Assembly (NCBI RefSeq): GCF_003063475.1
Contig: NZ_NESP01000001.1
Span: 310,001 to 374,000 of the forward strand
DNA from: Limnohabitans curvus
GTDB lineage: Bacteria > Pseudomonadota > Gammaproteobacteria > Burkholderiales > Burkholderiaceae_C
Direction: 5' to 3'
Length of the DNA stretch: 64,000 nucleotides
Part shown: positions 1-8,838 of the stretch, one piece after another
Layout of the letters: the number at the start of each line of letters is the position of its first letter
Numbering within the stretch: position 1 is the stretch's first letter
Position numbers and translations under genes: made by a program
The notes under the pieces: model-generated
What the model was told of the DNA's origin: nothing
The model's database searches: none
The model's input: only the letters and a program-made list of their open reading frames with translations

Positions 1-195
1 CCCGCCTTGGGCGCGGTGGTGTATTTCATCTTCAAAGACGTGGTGGGCGACTACGCCACCCACTGGATGTCTATTTTTGGTGTCGCCTTGATCGCCGTCA
101 TCGTGTTCTCGCCCACGGGCATCGCGGGCGCTTTGCAAGCCCTCTGGCGCGGCAAGCCCGCCTCAGCGTCACGCGCCAAAGCCGGTGCGCATTAA
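1..195 (+). CDS. Branched-chain amino-acid ABC transporter permease (LivM-like), 3' end
   Basis: Only the last 64 codons are present; the reading frame is open from base 1, so the gene begins before the window. The visible part has a hydrophobic stretch (IFGVALIAVIVFSPTGIAGA) followed by a short basic, Ala-rich tail, which is how LivM-family inner-membrane permeases end. The assignment rests mostly on context: two ATPase genes of the LivG and LivF types and a periplasmic binding protein follow on the same strand. Inferred role: membrane channel of a high-affinity importer for branched-chain or related amino acids. A urea or amide importer of the same family cannot be excluded. Confidence 0.75.
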   Translation, partial: PALGAVVYFIFKDVVGDYATHWMSIFGVALIAVIVFSPTGIAGALQALWRGKPASASRAKAGAH

Positions 196-255
196 ACGGC
201 AAACAGAGCCGAAAACAGAACGCTAAATAGACCGACACACAGACACGGAACCCCT

Positions 256-984
256 ATGAGCAACTCCTCCCCTTATGTACTCCAGGCCGACGATGTGGCC
301 ATCCACTACGGCGGCGTCAAAGCCGTTGATGGTGTGTCCCTCACTTTAGAAAAAGGCCAAATTCGCGGCCTGATCGGCCCCAACGGTGCTGGTAAATCCA
401 CCGTCATCGATGCCATCACCGGTCGTCGCCGTTTGACGCGCGGCAAAGTCACCCTGCGTGGCACCGATGTGAGCGAGATGGGCGTGGTCGAGCGCCGCAT
501 GCTCGGCTTGTCACGCAGTTTTCAGCGCACCAGCATTTTTGGTGGCATGCCCGTTCGCAAACAAGTCGAACTGGCCTCGCACAAGATGGGCGTGCAGGAC
601 TCAGCCGCCGATGCAGATGCTGTGCTCAAAGAGCTGGAGCTCGACCGCATGGCCCACGTGATGGCCGAAGACTTGGGCTACGGCGAGCAACGCCGCCTCG
701 ACTTGGCCTTGGCCCTGGTCGGGCGCCCCAGCGTGCTGCTGCTGGACGAGCCCATGGCCGGTTTGTCGGTCAAAGAATCCCACGATTTGGCGCACCACTT
801 AAAAGCCCTCACCTCACGCTGGGACGTGTCGGTACTGCTGGTGGAGCACGACATGGATGTGGTGTTTGGCATTTCTGATGTGGTCACTGTTTTTGAATTG
901 GGCCGCGTCATCGCCAGTGGTGAGCCGGCCGCCGTGCGCGCTGACCCGCGTGTGCGTGAAGCTTATTTGGGGAGTGCAGCATGA
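256..984 (+). CDS. ABC transporter ATP-binding protein, LivG type
   Basis: This 242-residue ATPase has Walker A GPNGAGKST at residues 41-49, a degenerate signature loop GYGEQRR before the Walker B stretch VLLLDEP, and the switch histidine in VEHDMD. The YGEQR form of the signature is usual for LivG-type subunits. It should energise import of a branched-chain amino acid (or similar hydrophobic amino acid) with the permease upstream. GGAA lies a few bases before the ATG. The stop codon overlaps the start of the next ATPase gene (ATGA), which indicates translational coupling. Substrate specificity cannot be read from the ATPase. Confidence 0.9.
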   Translation: MSNSSPYVLQADDVAIHYGGVKAVDGVSLTLEKGQIRGLIGPNGAGKSTVIDAITGRRRLTRGKVTLRGTDVSEMGVVERRMLGLSRSFQRTSIFGGMPVRKQVELASHKMGVQDSAADADAVLKELELDRMAHVMAEDLGYGEQRRLDLALALVGRPSVLLLDEPMAGLSVKESHDLAHHLKALTSRWDVSVLLVEHDMDVVFGISDVVTVFELGRVIASGEPAAVRADPRVREAYLGSAA

Positions 985-1685
985 GCGCCTTACTGAACCT
1001 GAAAAACGTGCACGCCTACTACGGCGCTGCACACATCTTGCACGGCCTGAACTTGCATGTGAACGCAGGCGAACGCGTGGCCTTGATTGGCCGCAACGGC
1101 GTGGGCAAGACCACGGTGGTCAACACCATCTTGGGATTGGCCAGCCTCAAAGCCGGTCACATCCATTTAGACAAACACGAAATCATCAAGCCCCGCCCCT
1201 ACATGGCCGCACAACACGGCATCGTGGTGGTGCCGCAAGGCCGCTGCATCATTGCCAACCTCACCGTGGAAGAAAACCTCTTGCTCGGCGCTGCGGTGGG
1301 CCGCAAAGGCCCATGGTCTGTGCCCGAGATTTACAAGCTCTTCCCCATCTTGCAAGAGCGCGCCCACACACCGGGCACAGCGCTATCAGGTGGTCAACAA
1401 CAAATGTTGGCCGTGGGCCGCGCGTTGATGGCCAACCCCAGCTTGATCTTGTTGGACGAACCCACCGAGGGCTTGGCGCCCGTGATCGTGGACCAACTCG
1501 CCGACATCTTCAACCGCGTGGCGGACGAAGGCACGGCGCTGTTGTTGATCGAACAAAACATGAGCCTCGTCGCACGCGTGGCCCACCGTTACTTGGCCAT
1601 GGCCAAGGGCTCGGTGGTGGCGCAAGGCGTGGTGAGCAACTCGCCCGAAGGCCTCAAAGATTTAGAAAGCCATGTGATGGTCTAA
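981..1685 (+). CDS. ABC transporter ATP-binding protein, LivF type
   Basis: This 234-residue ATPase has Walker A GRNGVGKTT at residues 37-45, the signature LSGGQQQM, Walker B LILLDEPTEG and the switch region IEQNM. These features and the length match LivF, the second ATPase of branched-chain amino-acid importers. Its start overlaps the livG stop by four bases, so the two subunits are probably made in equal amounts and pair as a heterodimer. The binding-protein gene follows after 69 bases. A large open frame that overlaps it in another phase (857-1765) is a shadow. Confidence 0.9.
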   Translation: MSALLNLKNVHAYYGAAHILHGLNLHVNAGERVALIGRNGVGKTTVVNTILGLASLKAGHIHLDKHEIIKPRPYMAAQHGIVVVPQGRCIIANLTVEENLLLGAAVGRKGPWSVPEIYKLFPILQERAHTPGTALSGGQQQMLAVGRALMANPSLILLDEPTEGLAPVIVDQLADIFNRVADEGTALLLIEQNMSLVARVAHRYLAMAKGSVVAQGVVSNSPEGLKDLESHVMV

Positions 1686-1754
1686 GGCCATCGCCCCCAG
1701 TTCCCAACGGCCGCCGGACCGATTCCGGCAATCCTTCATACCTAGGAGACAAGC

Positions 1755-2942
1755 ATGCAATATAAAAAAATCTATCAACTGTTGGCCAGTGCAGCGCTGG
1801 TGACAGCCCTGCCGTTGAGCGCCTTGGCGCAAGGCAAAGAGCCGGTCAAGGTCGGTTTGGTGTCGTCCAAGTCTGGCGTGTTCGCCGAGCAAGGCGAAGA
1901 AGTCATGCGCGCGGTGAAATTCGCGATTGAAGAAGCCAACAGCAAAGGTGGCATCGATGGCCGCAAAGTGGAAGTCCAAGAAGGCGACGACGAAAGCACA
2001 CCAGACGCCGGCCGCCGCGTGGCTGAAAAAATGGCACGTGATGGTCACAACCTGTTGATCGGTGCGGTCCCCTCGTCCATCTCTTTGGCCATCGCCCAAA
2101 ACCTGGACCGCTGGGATGCGGCTTACTTCATCCAAGCCAGCAAGTCAGACAAGCTGACCGGCGACACCTGCAAACCTCGCAGCTTCCGCACCAACCACTC
2201 TGACGCGATGGACATCGCCATGATCAATGAGTGGGCCAAGAAAATCAAAGGCAACACCTTTGCGGTGATTGCGGCCGACTATGTGTGGGGCCGCGACTCT
2301 GGCGAATCGTTCAAGAAAGCCATGGAAGCCCAAGGCAAGAAAGTGCCATTGACCTTGTACGTTCCCATGGGCACCAAGGACTTCTCGCCTTACATCGCCC
2401 AACTCAAAGCCGCCAACGTGGACGGTATTTGGGTGGCTGAAGTGGGCCGTGATGCCATGGCGTTCGTCAAGCAAGCCGGTGAGTTCAACCTGATCCCCAA
2501 CACGCCCTTGATTGGTCACGCGCTGATTTCCAACTTCATCATCAACGCCACCGGTAAAAACCTCGAAGGTGTGCCCGGCAACTCAGGCTACGCCGCTGAC
2601 TTGAACAACCCACGTAACAAAGAATTCGTGGCCGCATGGAAAGCCAAGTTCAACCGCATGCCCACCGATGCCGAAGGCCAGGCCTACAACGGCGCACAAG
2701 TCATGTTTGACGGCGTGCGTTTGGCCAAGAGCGTGAAGCCTGAAGATGTGAGCAAAGCCCTGCGCGGCGCAGAACTCAACACCATCTACGGCAAAGTCAC
2801 CATGCGTGCTGCCGACAACCAGCTGATGCTGCCTAACTACGTAGGCCGCGTGAAGATGGTCGACGGTGCCCTGCGCCCTGTGATTGAAGACACTTACCCA
2901 GCGTCTTTGACACCGCCACCTTCGCCTTTGTGCAAGATGTAA
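1755..2942 (+). CDS. ABC transporter periplasmic substrate-binding protein (branched-chain amino-acid type)
   Basis: This 395-residue exported protein starts with a signal peptide (basic MQYKKIY, hydrophobic core, ALAQG cleavage region). It continues with the type I periplasmic binding fold typical of LivJ/LivK and amide-binding relatives: VKVGLVSSKSGVFAEQGEE, then a central RTNHSDAMD region and a C-terminal YNGAQVMFDG segment. It should capture the ligand in the periplasm and deliver it to the membrane subunits. A strong ribosome site, AGGAG at 1744-1748, sits 6 bases before the ATG. It is the last gene of the operon; a terminator hairpin follows. The exact ligand is not evident. Confidence 0.88.
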   Translation: MQYKKIYQLLASAALVTALPLSALAQGKEPVKVGLVSSKSGVFAEQGEEVMRAVKFAIEEANSKGGIDGRKVEVQEGDDESTPDAGRRVAEKMARDGHNLLIGAVPSSISLAIAQNLDRWDAAYFIQASKSDKLTGDTCKPRSFRTNHSDAMDIAMINEWAKKIKGNTFAVIAADYVWGRDSGESFKKAMEAQGKKVPLTLYVPMGTKDFSPYIAQLKAANVDGIWVAEVGRDAMAFVKQAGEFNLIPNTPLIGHALISNFIINATGKNLEGVPGNSGYAADLNNPRNKEFVAAWKAKFNRMPTDAEGQAYNGAQVMFDGVRLAKSVKPEDVSKALRGAELNTIYGKVTMRAADNQLMLPNYVGRVKMVDGALRPVIEDTYPASLTPPPSPLCKM

Positions 2943-2965
2943 TCGCTCGCGATTGCACGGCCCCC

Positions 2966-2999
2966 AAAGCCTCGATGCCTCGGTATCGGGGCTTTTTCT
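2966..2999 (+). terminator. Rho-independent terminator after the liv-type operon
   Basis: A 9-bp stem, AGCCTCGAT at 2968-2976 with ATCGGGGCT at 2985-2993 and one T-G wobble, is followed by a T-rich run. It lies 25 bases after the stop codon of the binding-protein gene. Confidence 0.8.
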
Positions 3000-3060
3000 T
3001 TTGAAAACGGGGGTCGGTACACTCTAGGGTTTCGAATTTAGACCCCCTCAAGGATTTGCC

Positions 3061-3411
3061 ATGAACACGACCCCTTCCGGCCTGCAATACATCGACAACG
3101 TGGTGGGCGACGGTGCCCAAGCCGCCGCTGGCCAGCACGTGAGCGTGCACTACACCGGCTGGCTCTACAAAGATGGCGAACAAGGCGCCAAATTTGACTC
3201 TAGCCGCGACCGCAATGACCCGTTTGACTTTCCTCTGGGCGCAGGCATGGTCATCAAGGGCTGGGACGAAGGCGTGCAAGGCATGAAGATTGGTGGCCAA
3301 CGCACCCTCATCATCCCGCCAGAGCTGGGCTACGGCGCACGCGGTGCGGGCGGTGTGATTCCTCCTAACGCCACATTGAAGTTTGACGTTGAGCTGCTCG
3401 GCCTCGAATAA
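3061..3411 (+). CDS. FKBP-type peptidyl-prolyl cis-trans isomerase
   Basis: This is a single-domain FKBP of 116 residues without a signal peptide, so a cytoplasmic proline isomerase and chaperone-like folding helper. The family pattern is clear: VSVHYTGWL near the N-terminus, FDSSRDR, the [19 protein letters not shown] active-site segment, the [21 protein letters not shown] loop region in two parts, and FDVELL at the end. It is flanked by terminators on both sides, so it is probably monocistronic. AAGGA lies just before the ATG. It sits directly ahead of the heat-shock genes but has its own transcript. Confidence 0.93.
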   Translation: MNTTPSGLQYIDNVVGDGAQAAAGQHVSVHYTGWLYKDGEQGAKFDSSRDRNDPFDFPLGAGMVIKGWDEGVQGMKIGGQRTLIIPPELGYGARGAGGVIPPNATLKFDVELLGLE

Positions 3412-3420
3412 ACAAGCGAT

Positions 3421-3472
3421 ACGGCAGTTCCTTTGACTGCCGTCATCCAGCGGGGCTTAGCCCCGCTTTGTT
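3421..3472 (+). terminator. Two tandem hairpins after the FKBP gene
   Basis: The first hairpin pairs ACGGCAGT (3421-3428) with ACTGCCGT (3436-3443). The second is stronger: AGCGGGGC (3449-3456), a three-base loop and GCCCCGCT (3460-3467), followed by TTGTTTTGTT. The second is the likely terminator; the first may stabilise the 3' end. Confidence 0.78.
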
Positions 3473-3502
3473 TTGTTCCGTTCCTTTTTTTACAAAACCC
3501 CT

Positions 3503-3531
3503 CTTGAAATAGGGTTGGATGCCCCCAGCTT
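3503..3531 (+). promoter_or_regulatory. Sigma-32-type heat-shock promoter in front of grpE
   Basis: CTTGAAA at 3503-3509 matches the -35 element of sigma-32 promoters. After 12 bases, CCCCCAGCTT at 3522-3531 resembles the CCCCAT-type -10 element. It lies about 35 bases before grpE, the first gene of a chaperone operon, which is the expected place. Confidence 0.65.
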
Positions 3532-3564
3532 CGCTGAATATCCATCCAACAAGCCCTACAAAGC

Positions 3565-4143
3565 ATGTCAGAACCTACAGAAAATCAAGACACAGCGGCC
3601 GCACATTTGGCAGCCCACATGGCCGGCATGGCCCCCGCCCCTGAAGCCACATCTGCTGAACCCGCGGCTGCACTCGACCCCTTGGCTGCTGCCCAAGCCG
3701 AAATCGCCGCTTTGCAAGCCAAAGCTGCTGAGCTGCAAGACCAATATGTACGCGGCCAAGCCGATGTGCAAAACGCACGTCGTCGTGCGGACGACGAAGT
3801 CTCCAAAGCCCGCAAGTTCGCCTTGGAAAGCTTTGCTGACAGTCTCTTGCCCGTGCTCGACAGCCTCGAAGCCGGTTTGGCTGTGCAAACCGCCACGCCT
3901 GAGCAAATCCGCGAAGGCGCTGAAGCCACGCTGCGCCAACTCAAAAGTGCGTTGGAGCGCAACAAAGTGTTGGCCATTGACCCCGCCGCGGGTGCCAAGT
4001 TCGATCCAGCCCAACACCAAGCCATCAGCGTGGTGCCCGCCGATCAAGATGCCAACACCGTCGTCGCCGTCCTGCAAAAGGGCTACTTGATTGCCGAGCG
4101 AGTTTTGCGCCCTGCCTTGGTGACCGTCGCAGCACCTAAATAA
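3565..4143 (+). CDS. grpE: Nucleotide exchange factor GrpE
   Basis: GrpE, 192 residues, releases ADP from DnaK and so drives the chaperone cycle; cytoplasmic dimer. The N-terminal third is Ala-rich and poorly conserved. A long coiled-coil follows ([20 protein letters not shown], then [20 protein letters not shown]), then the GrpE hallmark [13 protein letters not shown] and the C-terminal beta domain with [11 protein letters not shown] and [19 protein letters not shown] sigma-32-like promoter lies upstream. dnaK follows after 71 bases, so this is the usual grpE-dnaK-dnaJ order. Confidence 0.96.
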   Translation: MSEPTENQDTAAAHLAAHMAGMAPAPEATSAEPAAALDPLAAAQAEIAALQAKAAELQDQYVRGQADVQNARRRADDEVSKARKFALESFADSLLPVLDSLEAGLAVQTATPEQIREGAEATLRQLKSALERNKVLAIDPAAGAKFDPAQHQAISVVPADQDANTVVAVLQKGYLIAERVLRPALVTVAAPK

Positions 4144-4146
4144 ACA

Positions 4147-4180
4147 CTTGAAATTGGCAGAGTTAGCCTTAACTACTGCC
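4147..4180 (+). promoter_or_regulatory. Possible second heat-shock -35 element before dnaK
   Basis: CTTGAAA recurs at 4147-4153, just after the grpE stop. No good CCCCAT element sits at the proper distance (a CCCAT at 4179 is too far), so a dedicated dnaK promoter is only possible. Confidence 0.25.
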
Positions 4181-4214
4181 CATCTGAATTTTTAAAAATC
4201 ACTGGAGTAAGAAC

Positions 4215-6161
4215 ATGGGAAGAATCATCGGTATTGACTTGGGCACCACCAACTCGTGCGTGGCCATCATGGAAGGCAACACGACCAAAGTGATCGAGAA
4301 CGCCGAAGGCGCTCGCACCACCCCGTCGATCATTGCGTATCAAGAAGACGGCGAAATCTTGGTCGGCGCCTCTGCCAAACGCCAAGCGGTGACCAACCCA
4401 CGCAACACGCTGTACGCGGTCAAGCGTTTGATCGGTCGCAAGTTTGCGGAAAAAGAAGTTCAAAAAGACATCGACCTGATGCCTTACACCATTGCCAAAG
4501 CCGACAACGGCGACGCATGGGTGGAAGTGCGCGGCAACAAGTTGGCCCCGCCTCAAATCAGCGCTGAAATTCTGCGCAAGATGAAGAAAACCGCCGAAGA
4601 CTACCTCGGCGAAGAAGTGACCGAGGCCGTCATCACCGTGCCTGCTTACTTCAACGACGCACAACGTCAAGCCACCAAAGATGCAGGCCGCATCGCAGGT
4701 TTGGACGTCAAGCGCATCATCAACGAACCCACTGCTGCGGCTTTGGCTTTCGGTTTGGACAAAACCGAAAAAGGCGATCGCAAGATTGCGGTGTACGACT
4801 TGGGTGGCGGTACGTTTGACGTGTCCATCATCGAGATCGCCGACGTCGATGGCGAGAAGCAATTCGAAGTGTTGTCGACCAACGGCGACACCTTCTTAGG
4901 CGGCGAAGACTTCGACCAACGCATCATCGACTTCATCATCACCGAGTTCAAGAAAGAATCTGGCGTTGATTTGTCCAAAGACGTGTTGGCCTTGCAACGC
5001 CTGAAAGAAGCCGCTGAAAAAGCCAAGATCGAGTTGTCATCGGCCACATCGACCGACATCAACTTGCCTTACATCACGGCCGATGCTTCGGGTCCTAAGC
5101 ACTTGAACATCAAGCTCAACCGCGCCAAGTTGGAACAACTGGTGGACGAGTTGGTCGAGCGCACCATCGCCCCTTGCCGCATGGCCATCAAAGATGCCGG
5201 CGTGTCGGTGAGCGACATCGACGACGTGATCTTGGTCGGCGGTATGAGCCGTATGCCTAAGGTGCAAGAGAAGGTCAAAGAGTTCTTCGGTCAAGAGCCA
5301 CGTCGTGACGTGAACCCTGACGAAGCTGTGGCCGTGGGCGCTGCGATTCAAGGTCAAGTGTTGTCTGGCGACCGTACCGACGTGCTGTTGCTCGACGTGA
5401 CGCCTCTGTCTTTGGGCATCGAAACCCTGGGCGGCGTGATGACCAAGATGATCGCCAAGAACACGACCATCCCCACGAAGTTTGCACAAACCTTCTCGAC
5501 CGCTGACGACAACCAACCTGCCGTGACCATCAAGGTCTACCAAGGTGAGCGCGAAATGGCGTCTGGCAACAAGAGCTTGGGCGAGTTCAACCTCGAAGGC
5601 ATTGCACCTGCGGCTCGCGGTACACCACAAATTGAAGTGTCATTTGACATTGACGCCAACGGCATCTTGCACGTGGGCGCCAAGGACAAAGCCACGGGCA
5701 AAGAAAACAAGATCACGATCAAGGCCAACTCTGGCTTGTCAGAAGACGAGATTCAACAAATGGTGAAAGACGCCGAGTTGAACGCCGCCGAAGACAAGAA
5801 GAAGCTCGAAATCGTGCAATCGCGCAACCAAGCAGACGCCGCTGTTCACAGCGTGAAGAAGAGCTTGGGCGAGCACGGCGACAAGCTCGACGCTGGCGAA
5901 AAAGAAGCCATCGAAGCTGCCATCAAAGCAGTGGAAGAAGCATTGAAAGGCGAAGCCAAAGCCGACATCGATGCCAAGACCGAAGCGTTGATGACTGCCT
6001 CACAAAAGCTGGGCGAAAAAGTCTACGCTGACATGCAAGCAGCCCAAGCTGCTGCTGGCGGCGCAGAAGGCGCAAGCAGCGCTGGCGCTGCGGGCCACCA
6101 AGCCAAACCAGCCGACGACAATGTGGTCGACGCTGAAGTGAAAGAAGTCAAAAAGGGCTAA
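4215..6161 (+). CDS. dnaK: Molecular chaperone DnaK (Hsp70)
   Basis: Full-length DnaK of 648 residues; the ATP-dependent Hsp70 chaperone of the cytoplasm. The nucleotide-binding domain opens with [14 protein letters not shown] and carries the [14 protein letters not shown] motif (here [13 protein letters not shown]) and [14 protein letters not shown]. The linker [16 protein letters not shown] leads into the substrate-binding domain and the helical lid. The C-terminus VVDAEVKEV is the usual DnaK tail, here preceded by an Ala/Gly-rich stretch. GGAG precedes the ATG. It lies between grpE and dnaJ on one strand. Confidence 0.98.
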   Translation: MGRIIGIDLGTTNSCVAIMEGNTTKVIENAEGARTTPSIIAYQEDGEILVGASAKRQAVTNPRNTLYAVKRLIGRKFAEKEVQKDIDLMPYTIAKADNGDAWVEVRGNKLAPPQISAEILRKMKKTAEDYLGEEVTEAVITVPAYFNDAQRQATKDAGRIAGLDVKRIINEPTAAALAFGLDKTEKGDRKIAVYDLGGGTFDVSIIEIADVDGEKQFEVLSTNGDTFLGGEDFDQRIIDFIITEFKKESGVDLSKDVLALQRLKEAAEKAKIELSSATSTDINLPYITADASGPKHLNIKLNRAKLEQLVDELVERTIAPCRMAIKDAGVSVSDIDDVILVGGMSRMPKVQEKVKEFFGQEPRRDVNPDEAVAVGAAIQGQVLSGDRTDVLLLDVTPLSLGIETLGGVMTKMIAKNTTIPTKFAQTFSTADDNQPAVTIKVYQGEREMASGNKSLGEFNLEGIAPAARGTPQIEVSFDIDANGILHVGAKDKATGKENKITIKANSGLSEDEIQQMVKDAELNAAEDKKKLEIVQSRNQADAAVHSVKKSLGEHGDKLDAGEKEAIEAAIKAVEEALKGEAKADIDAKTEALMTASQKLGEKVYADMQAAQAAAGGAEGASSAGAAGHQAKPADDNVVDAEVKEVKKG

Positions 6162-6187
6162 ACCCTTTTCTCACCTCTGAGCTGACC

Positions 6188-6224
6188 TCGCCGCGTTTCG
6201 CCTGAAAAGGTGAACACGCGGCGA
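6188..6224 (+). promoter_or_regulatory. Strong GAAA-tetraloop hairpin between dnaK and dnaJ
   Basis: TCGCCGCGT (6188-6196) pairs with ACGCGGCGA (6216-6224). Inside it, TTCGCCT (6197-6203) pairs with AGGTGAA (6208-6214) around a GAAA loop, with one bulged C. The result is a 16-bp stem without a following T-run. It is therefore more likely a processing or attenuation structure that sets dnaK/dnaJ ratios than a full terminator. Confidence 0.55.
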
Positions 6225-6263
6225 AGTCTTGATGAAGCCCCACAAAAAACGGCACTGCCAACC

Positions 6264-7403
6264 ATGTCCAAACGCGATTTTTATGAAGTGCTCGGCGTCG
6301 CCAAAGGCGCGAGCGACGACGAGATCAAAAAGGCTTATCGCAAACTCGCGATGAAGCACCACCCCGACCGCAACCAAGGCGACAAAGCCAAGGAAGCCGA
6401 GGCGCAGTTCAAAGAGGTCAAAGAGGCCTACGAGATGCTGTCAGACCCCGAAAAGCGTGCGGCCTATGACCAGTACGGCCATGCAGGTGTGGACCCGAAT
6501 ATGCGCGGCGGCCCCGGCGGTCCTGGCGGCTTTGGTGGTGCGGGTTTTGGTGAAGCCTTTGGCGATATCTTTGGCGACATCTTTGGTCAACAACGTCGCG
6601 GCCCCGCTGGCCGTCAGGTTTACCGTGGCAACGACCTCAGCTATGCCATGGAAATCACGCTGGAAGAAGCAGCCAACGGCAAAGACGCACAACTGAAGAT
6701 TCCTGGTTGGGACGAATGCGAAACCTGTGACGGCACAGGTGCCAAGCCCGGTACCTCGGTCAAAACCTGTACCACCTGCCACGGCAGCGGTCAGGTGCAA
6801 ATGCGTCAAGGTTTTTTCAGCGTGCAGCAAACCTGTCCGCATTGCCGCGGCTCCGGCAAGATCATTCCCGACCCGTGCAATATGTGTCACGGCCAAGGCA
6901 AGATCAAGAAGCAAAAAACACTGGAAGTCAAAATCCCAGCGGGCATTGACGACGGCATGCGCATTCGCAGCACTGGCAACGGCGAGCCTGGTACCAACGG
7001 TGGCCCTCCCGGTGATTTGTTCATCGAGATTCGCGTCAAGAAGCACGACATCTTCGAGCGTGATGGCGACGACCTGCACTGCTCGGTGCCGATCAGCATC
7101 ACCACCGCGGCCTTGGGTGGCGAAATTCGCGTGCCCACACTGGCAGGCGAAGCGGCCATTGACATCCCAGAAGGCACACAAAGCGACAAGCAGTTCCGCT
7201 TGCGTGGCAAGGGCTTGAAGGGCATCCGCTCCAGCTTCCCTGGTGACTTGTATTGCCACATCTCTGTGGAAACACCAGTCAAGCTCACCGAGCACCAGCG
7301 CAAGCTGCTCAAAGAGTTAGACGAGTCGCTGAAAAAAGGCGGCGCCAAGCATTCACCCGCCGAGGGTGGCTGGGCGGACAAACTCAAGCGTTTTTTCAAC
7401 TAA
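6264..7403 (+). CDS. dnaJ: Molecular chaperone DnaJ (Hsp40)
   Basis: DnaJ, 379 residues, stimulates DnaK ATP hydrolysis and hands it substrates. The J-domain has the HPD motif at residues 33-35. A Gly-rich linker ([15 protein letters not shown]) follows. The zinc region has four repeats: [24 protein letters not shown] and CNMCHGQG. The C-terminal substrate domains end with WADKLKRFF. The start chosen is the ATG of [12 protein letters not shown], which is where DnaJ proteins begin; an in-frame ATG at 6210 would add 18 unrelated residues and run through the intergenic hairpin. Confidence 0.97.
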   Translation: MSKRDFYEVLGVAKGASDDEIKKAYRKLAMKHHPDRNQGDKAKEAEAQFKEVKEAYEMLSDPEKRAAYDQYGHAGVDPNMRGGPGGPGGFGGAGFGEAFGDIFGDIFGQQRRGPAGRQVYRGNDLSYAMEITLEEAANGKDAQLKIPGWDECETCDGTGAKPGTSVKTCTTCHGSGQVQMRQGFFSVQQTCPHCRGSGKIIPDPCNMCHGQGKIKKQKTLEVKIPAGIDDGMRIRSTGNGEPGTNGGPPGDLFIEIRVKKHDIFERDGDDLHCSVPISITTAALGGEIRVPTLAGEAAIDIPEGTQSDKQFRLRGKGLKGIRSSFPGDLYCHISVETPVKLTEHQRKLLKELDESLKKGGAKHSPAEGGWADKLKRFFN

Positions 7404-7412
7404 TCCTCACAA

Positions 7413-7447
7413 GCGAAGTGTCTTCACTTAAAGAGGGGATACTTCGC
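7413..7447 (+). promoter_or_regulatory. Hairpin that covers the ribosome binding site of the beta-CASP gene; candidate RNA thermometer
   Basis: GCGAAGTGTCTTC (7413-7425) pairs with GAGGGGATACTTCGC (7435-7447 for the paired part) around a 9-base loop. The pairing uses several G-U wobbles next to the purine-rich ribosome site (AGAGGGG, 7432-7438). The ATG follows at 7450. An internal SD paired by wobble-rich helices, in a heat-shock operon, is what RNA thermometers look like. This is structural inference only. Confidence 0.45.
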
Positions 7448-7449
7448 CC

Positions 7450-8814
7450 ATGAGCGTCAACATCACATTTTTGGGCGGCACCGGCACAGTCACCGGTTCC
7501 AAGTATTTGGTTCAGCACGACGGCAAGCAACTGCTGATCGACTGCGGTTTGTTTCAGGGCTACAAGCAGCTGCGCTTGCGTAACTGGAACCCCTTGCCCA
7601 TCGCAGCCGCTGACATAGATGCCGTGCTTTTGACGCACGCGCATTTAGACCACAGTGGCTATTTGCCATTGCTGCACCGCCAAGGCTTTCGCGGCCGTGT
7701 GCATGCAACGCCTGCCACCTGCGATTTGTGCGCCATCTTGCTGCCCGACAGCGGGCACATCCAAGAAGAAGATGCCGCATTCTTGAACCGCCATGGCTAT
7801 TCCAAGCACACGCCCGCCCTGCCCCTGTATAGCAAGCACGATGCCATCGTCAGCCTGAATTTGCTGCACTCGGAGGTCATTGGCAAAACCTTTTCGCCCA
7901 TCCCGGGGTGGAAAGCGACGTTCTCATCTGCGGGCCACATTTTGGGTGCCGCCAGCATACTGCTCGAAGTTGCGGGCCGTCGCATTTTGTTCAGTGGCGA
8001 TTTAGGACGTCCTGACGACCTCGTCATGAACCCGCCTGATCTGCCGCCAGAGGCCGACACCGTGTTGATTGAATCCACCTACGGCAACCGCACGCATCCC
8101 AAAGAAGATGTGCTGGCTGAGTTGGCGCCGGCCTTGAAGCGCGTGGCCTCACGCGGTGGCGTGGCTGTGGTGCCGGTGTTTGCCGTGGGTCGCGCGCAGG
8201 CGCTGCTCCATGCCATTGCTCTTCTCAAAGAGCGTGGCGACATACCGCGCAGCTTGCCCATCTTTTTGGACAGCCCCATGGCGGTACACACCACCGAGTT
8301 ACTGCCGCGTCACCCTGATGCACTGCGCTTGGATACACATGCGCTGCACAAAATGGCGCACATCGCCACGATGGTGGAAACGCCCGAGCAATCCAAGGCG
8401 CTGGCCAAACATCACGGTCCGATGGTGATCTTGTCCGCCAGCGGCATGGCCACGGGCGGGCGCGTGTTGCATCACTTGGCGCATTACCTGCCCGACCACC
8501 GCAACATGGTCATCCTCACCGGTTATCAAGCACCCGGCACACGTGGCGACACTTTGGCTAAGGGCAACAGCACCGTGCGCATCCACGCCCAAGACGTGGC
8601 CGTGAATGCCGAAGTGGTGCAACTTGAATCGTCGTCCGCCCATGCCGACGCCACACAGCTCATCAGCTGGCTCAAGCACATGAAGCACGCCCCCAGCCAG
8701 GTTTATGTGGTGCATGGGGAGCTGGATGCCGCAGATGCCATGCGTCAGCGCATTGAGCGCGAGCTGCGCTGGCGTGCTGTGGTGCCGGAACACGGCAGCA
8801 CGTGGCCAACCTGA
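7450..8814 (+). CDS. Beta-CASP metallo-beta-lactamase RNA-processing nuclease
   Basis: This 454-residue cytoplasmic enzyme has the metallo-beta-lactamase zinc motif LLTHAHLDHSG near residue 60, a second-ligand region SAGHILGAAS, GDLGRPDD, and the beta-CASP signatures SASGMATGGRVLHHL and VVQLESSSAHADATQL with a late HGE (VHGELDAAD). The family includes CPSF-73-like and bacterial RNases that cut or trim RNA from the ends. It follows dnaJ by 46 bases on the same strand and may be co-transcribed, with its ribosome site in a hairpin. The target RNA is unknown. Confidence 0.85.
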   Translation: MSVNITFLGGTGTVTGSKYLVQHDGKQLLIDCGLFQGYKQLRLRNWNPLPIAAADIDAVLLTHAHLDHSGYLPLLHRQGFRGRVHATPATCDLCAILLPDSGHIQEEDAAFLNRHGYSKHTPALPLYSKHDAIVSLNLLHSEVIGKTFSPIPGWKATFSSAGHILGAASILLEVAGRRILFSGDLGRPDDLVMNPPDLPPEADTVLIESTYGNRTHPKEDVLAELAPALKRVASRGGVAVVPVFAVGRAQALLHAIALLKERGDIPRSLPIFLDSPMAVHTTELLPRHPDALRLDTHALHKMAHIATMVETPEQSKALAKHHGPMVILSASGMATGGRVLHHLAHYLPDHRNMVILTGYQAPGTRGDTLAKGNSTVRIHAQDVAVNAEVVQLESSSAHADATQLISWLKHMKHAPSQVYVVHGELDAADAMRQRIERELRWRAVVPEHGSTWPT

Positions 8815-8838
8815 ACCCAGTGAATCACGCCCATCGAT

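Noticed and set aside
857..1765. 302-codon plus-strand frame overlapping livG and livF
   Set aside because: Runs in another phase through two clear ABC ATPase genes; its product is Arg/His/Gly-rich without any motif. A GC-rich shadow.
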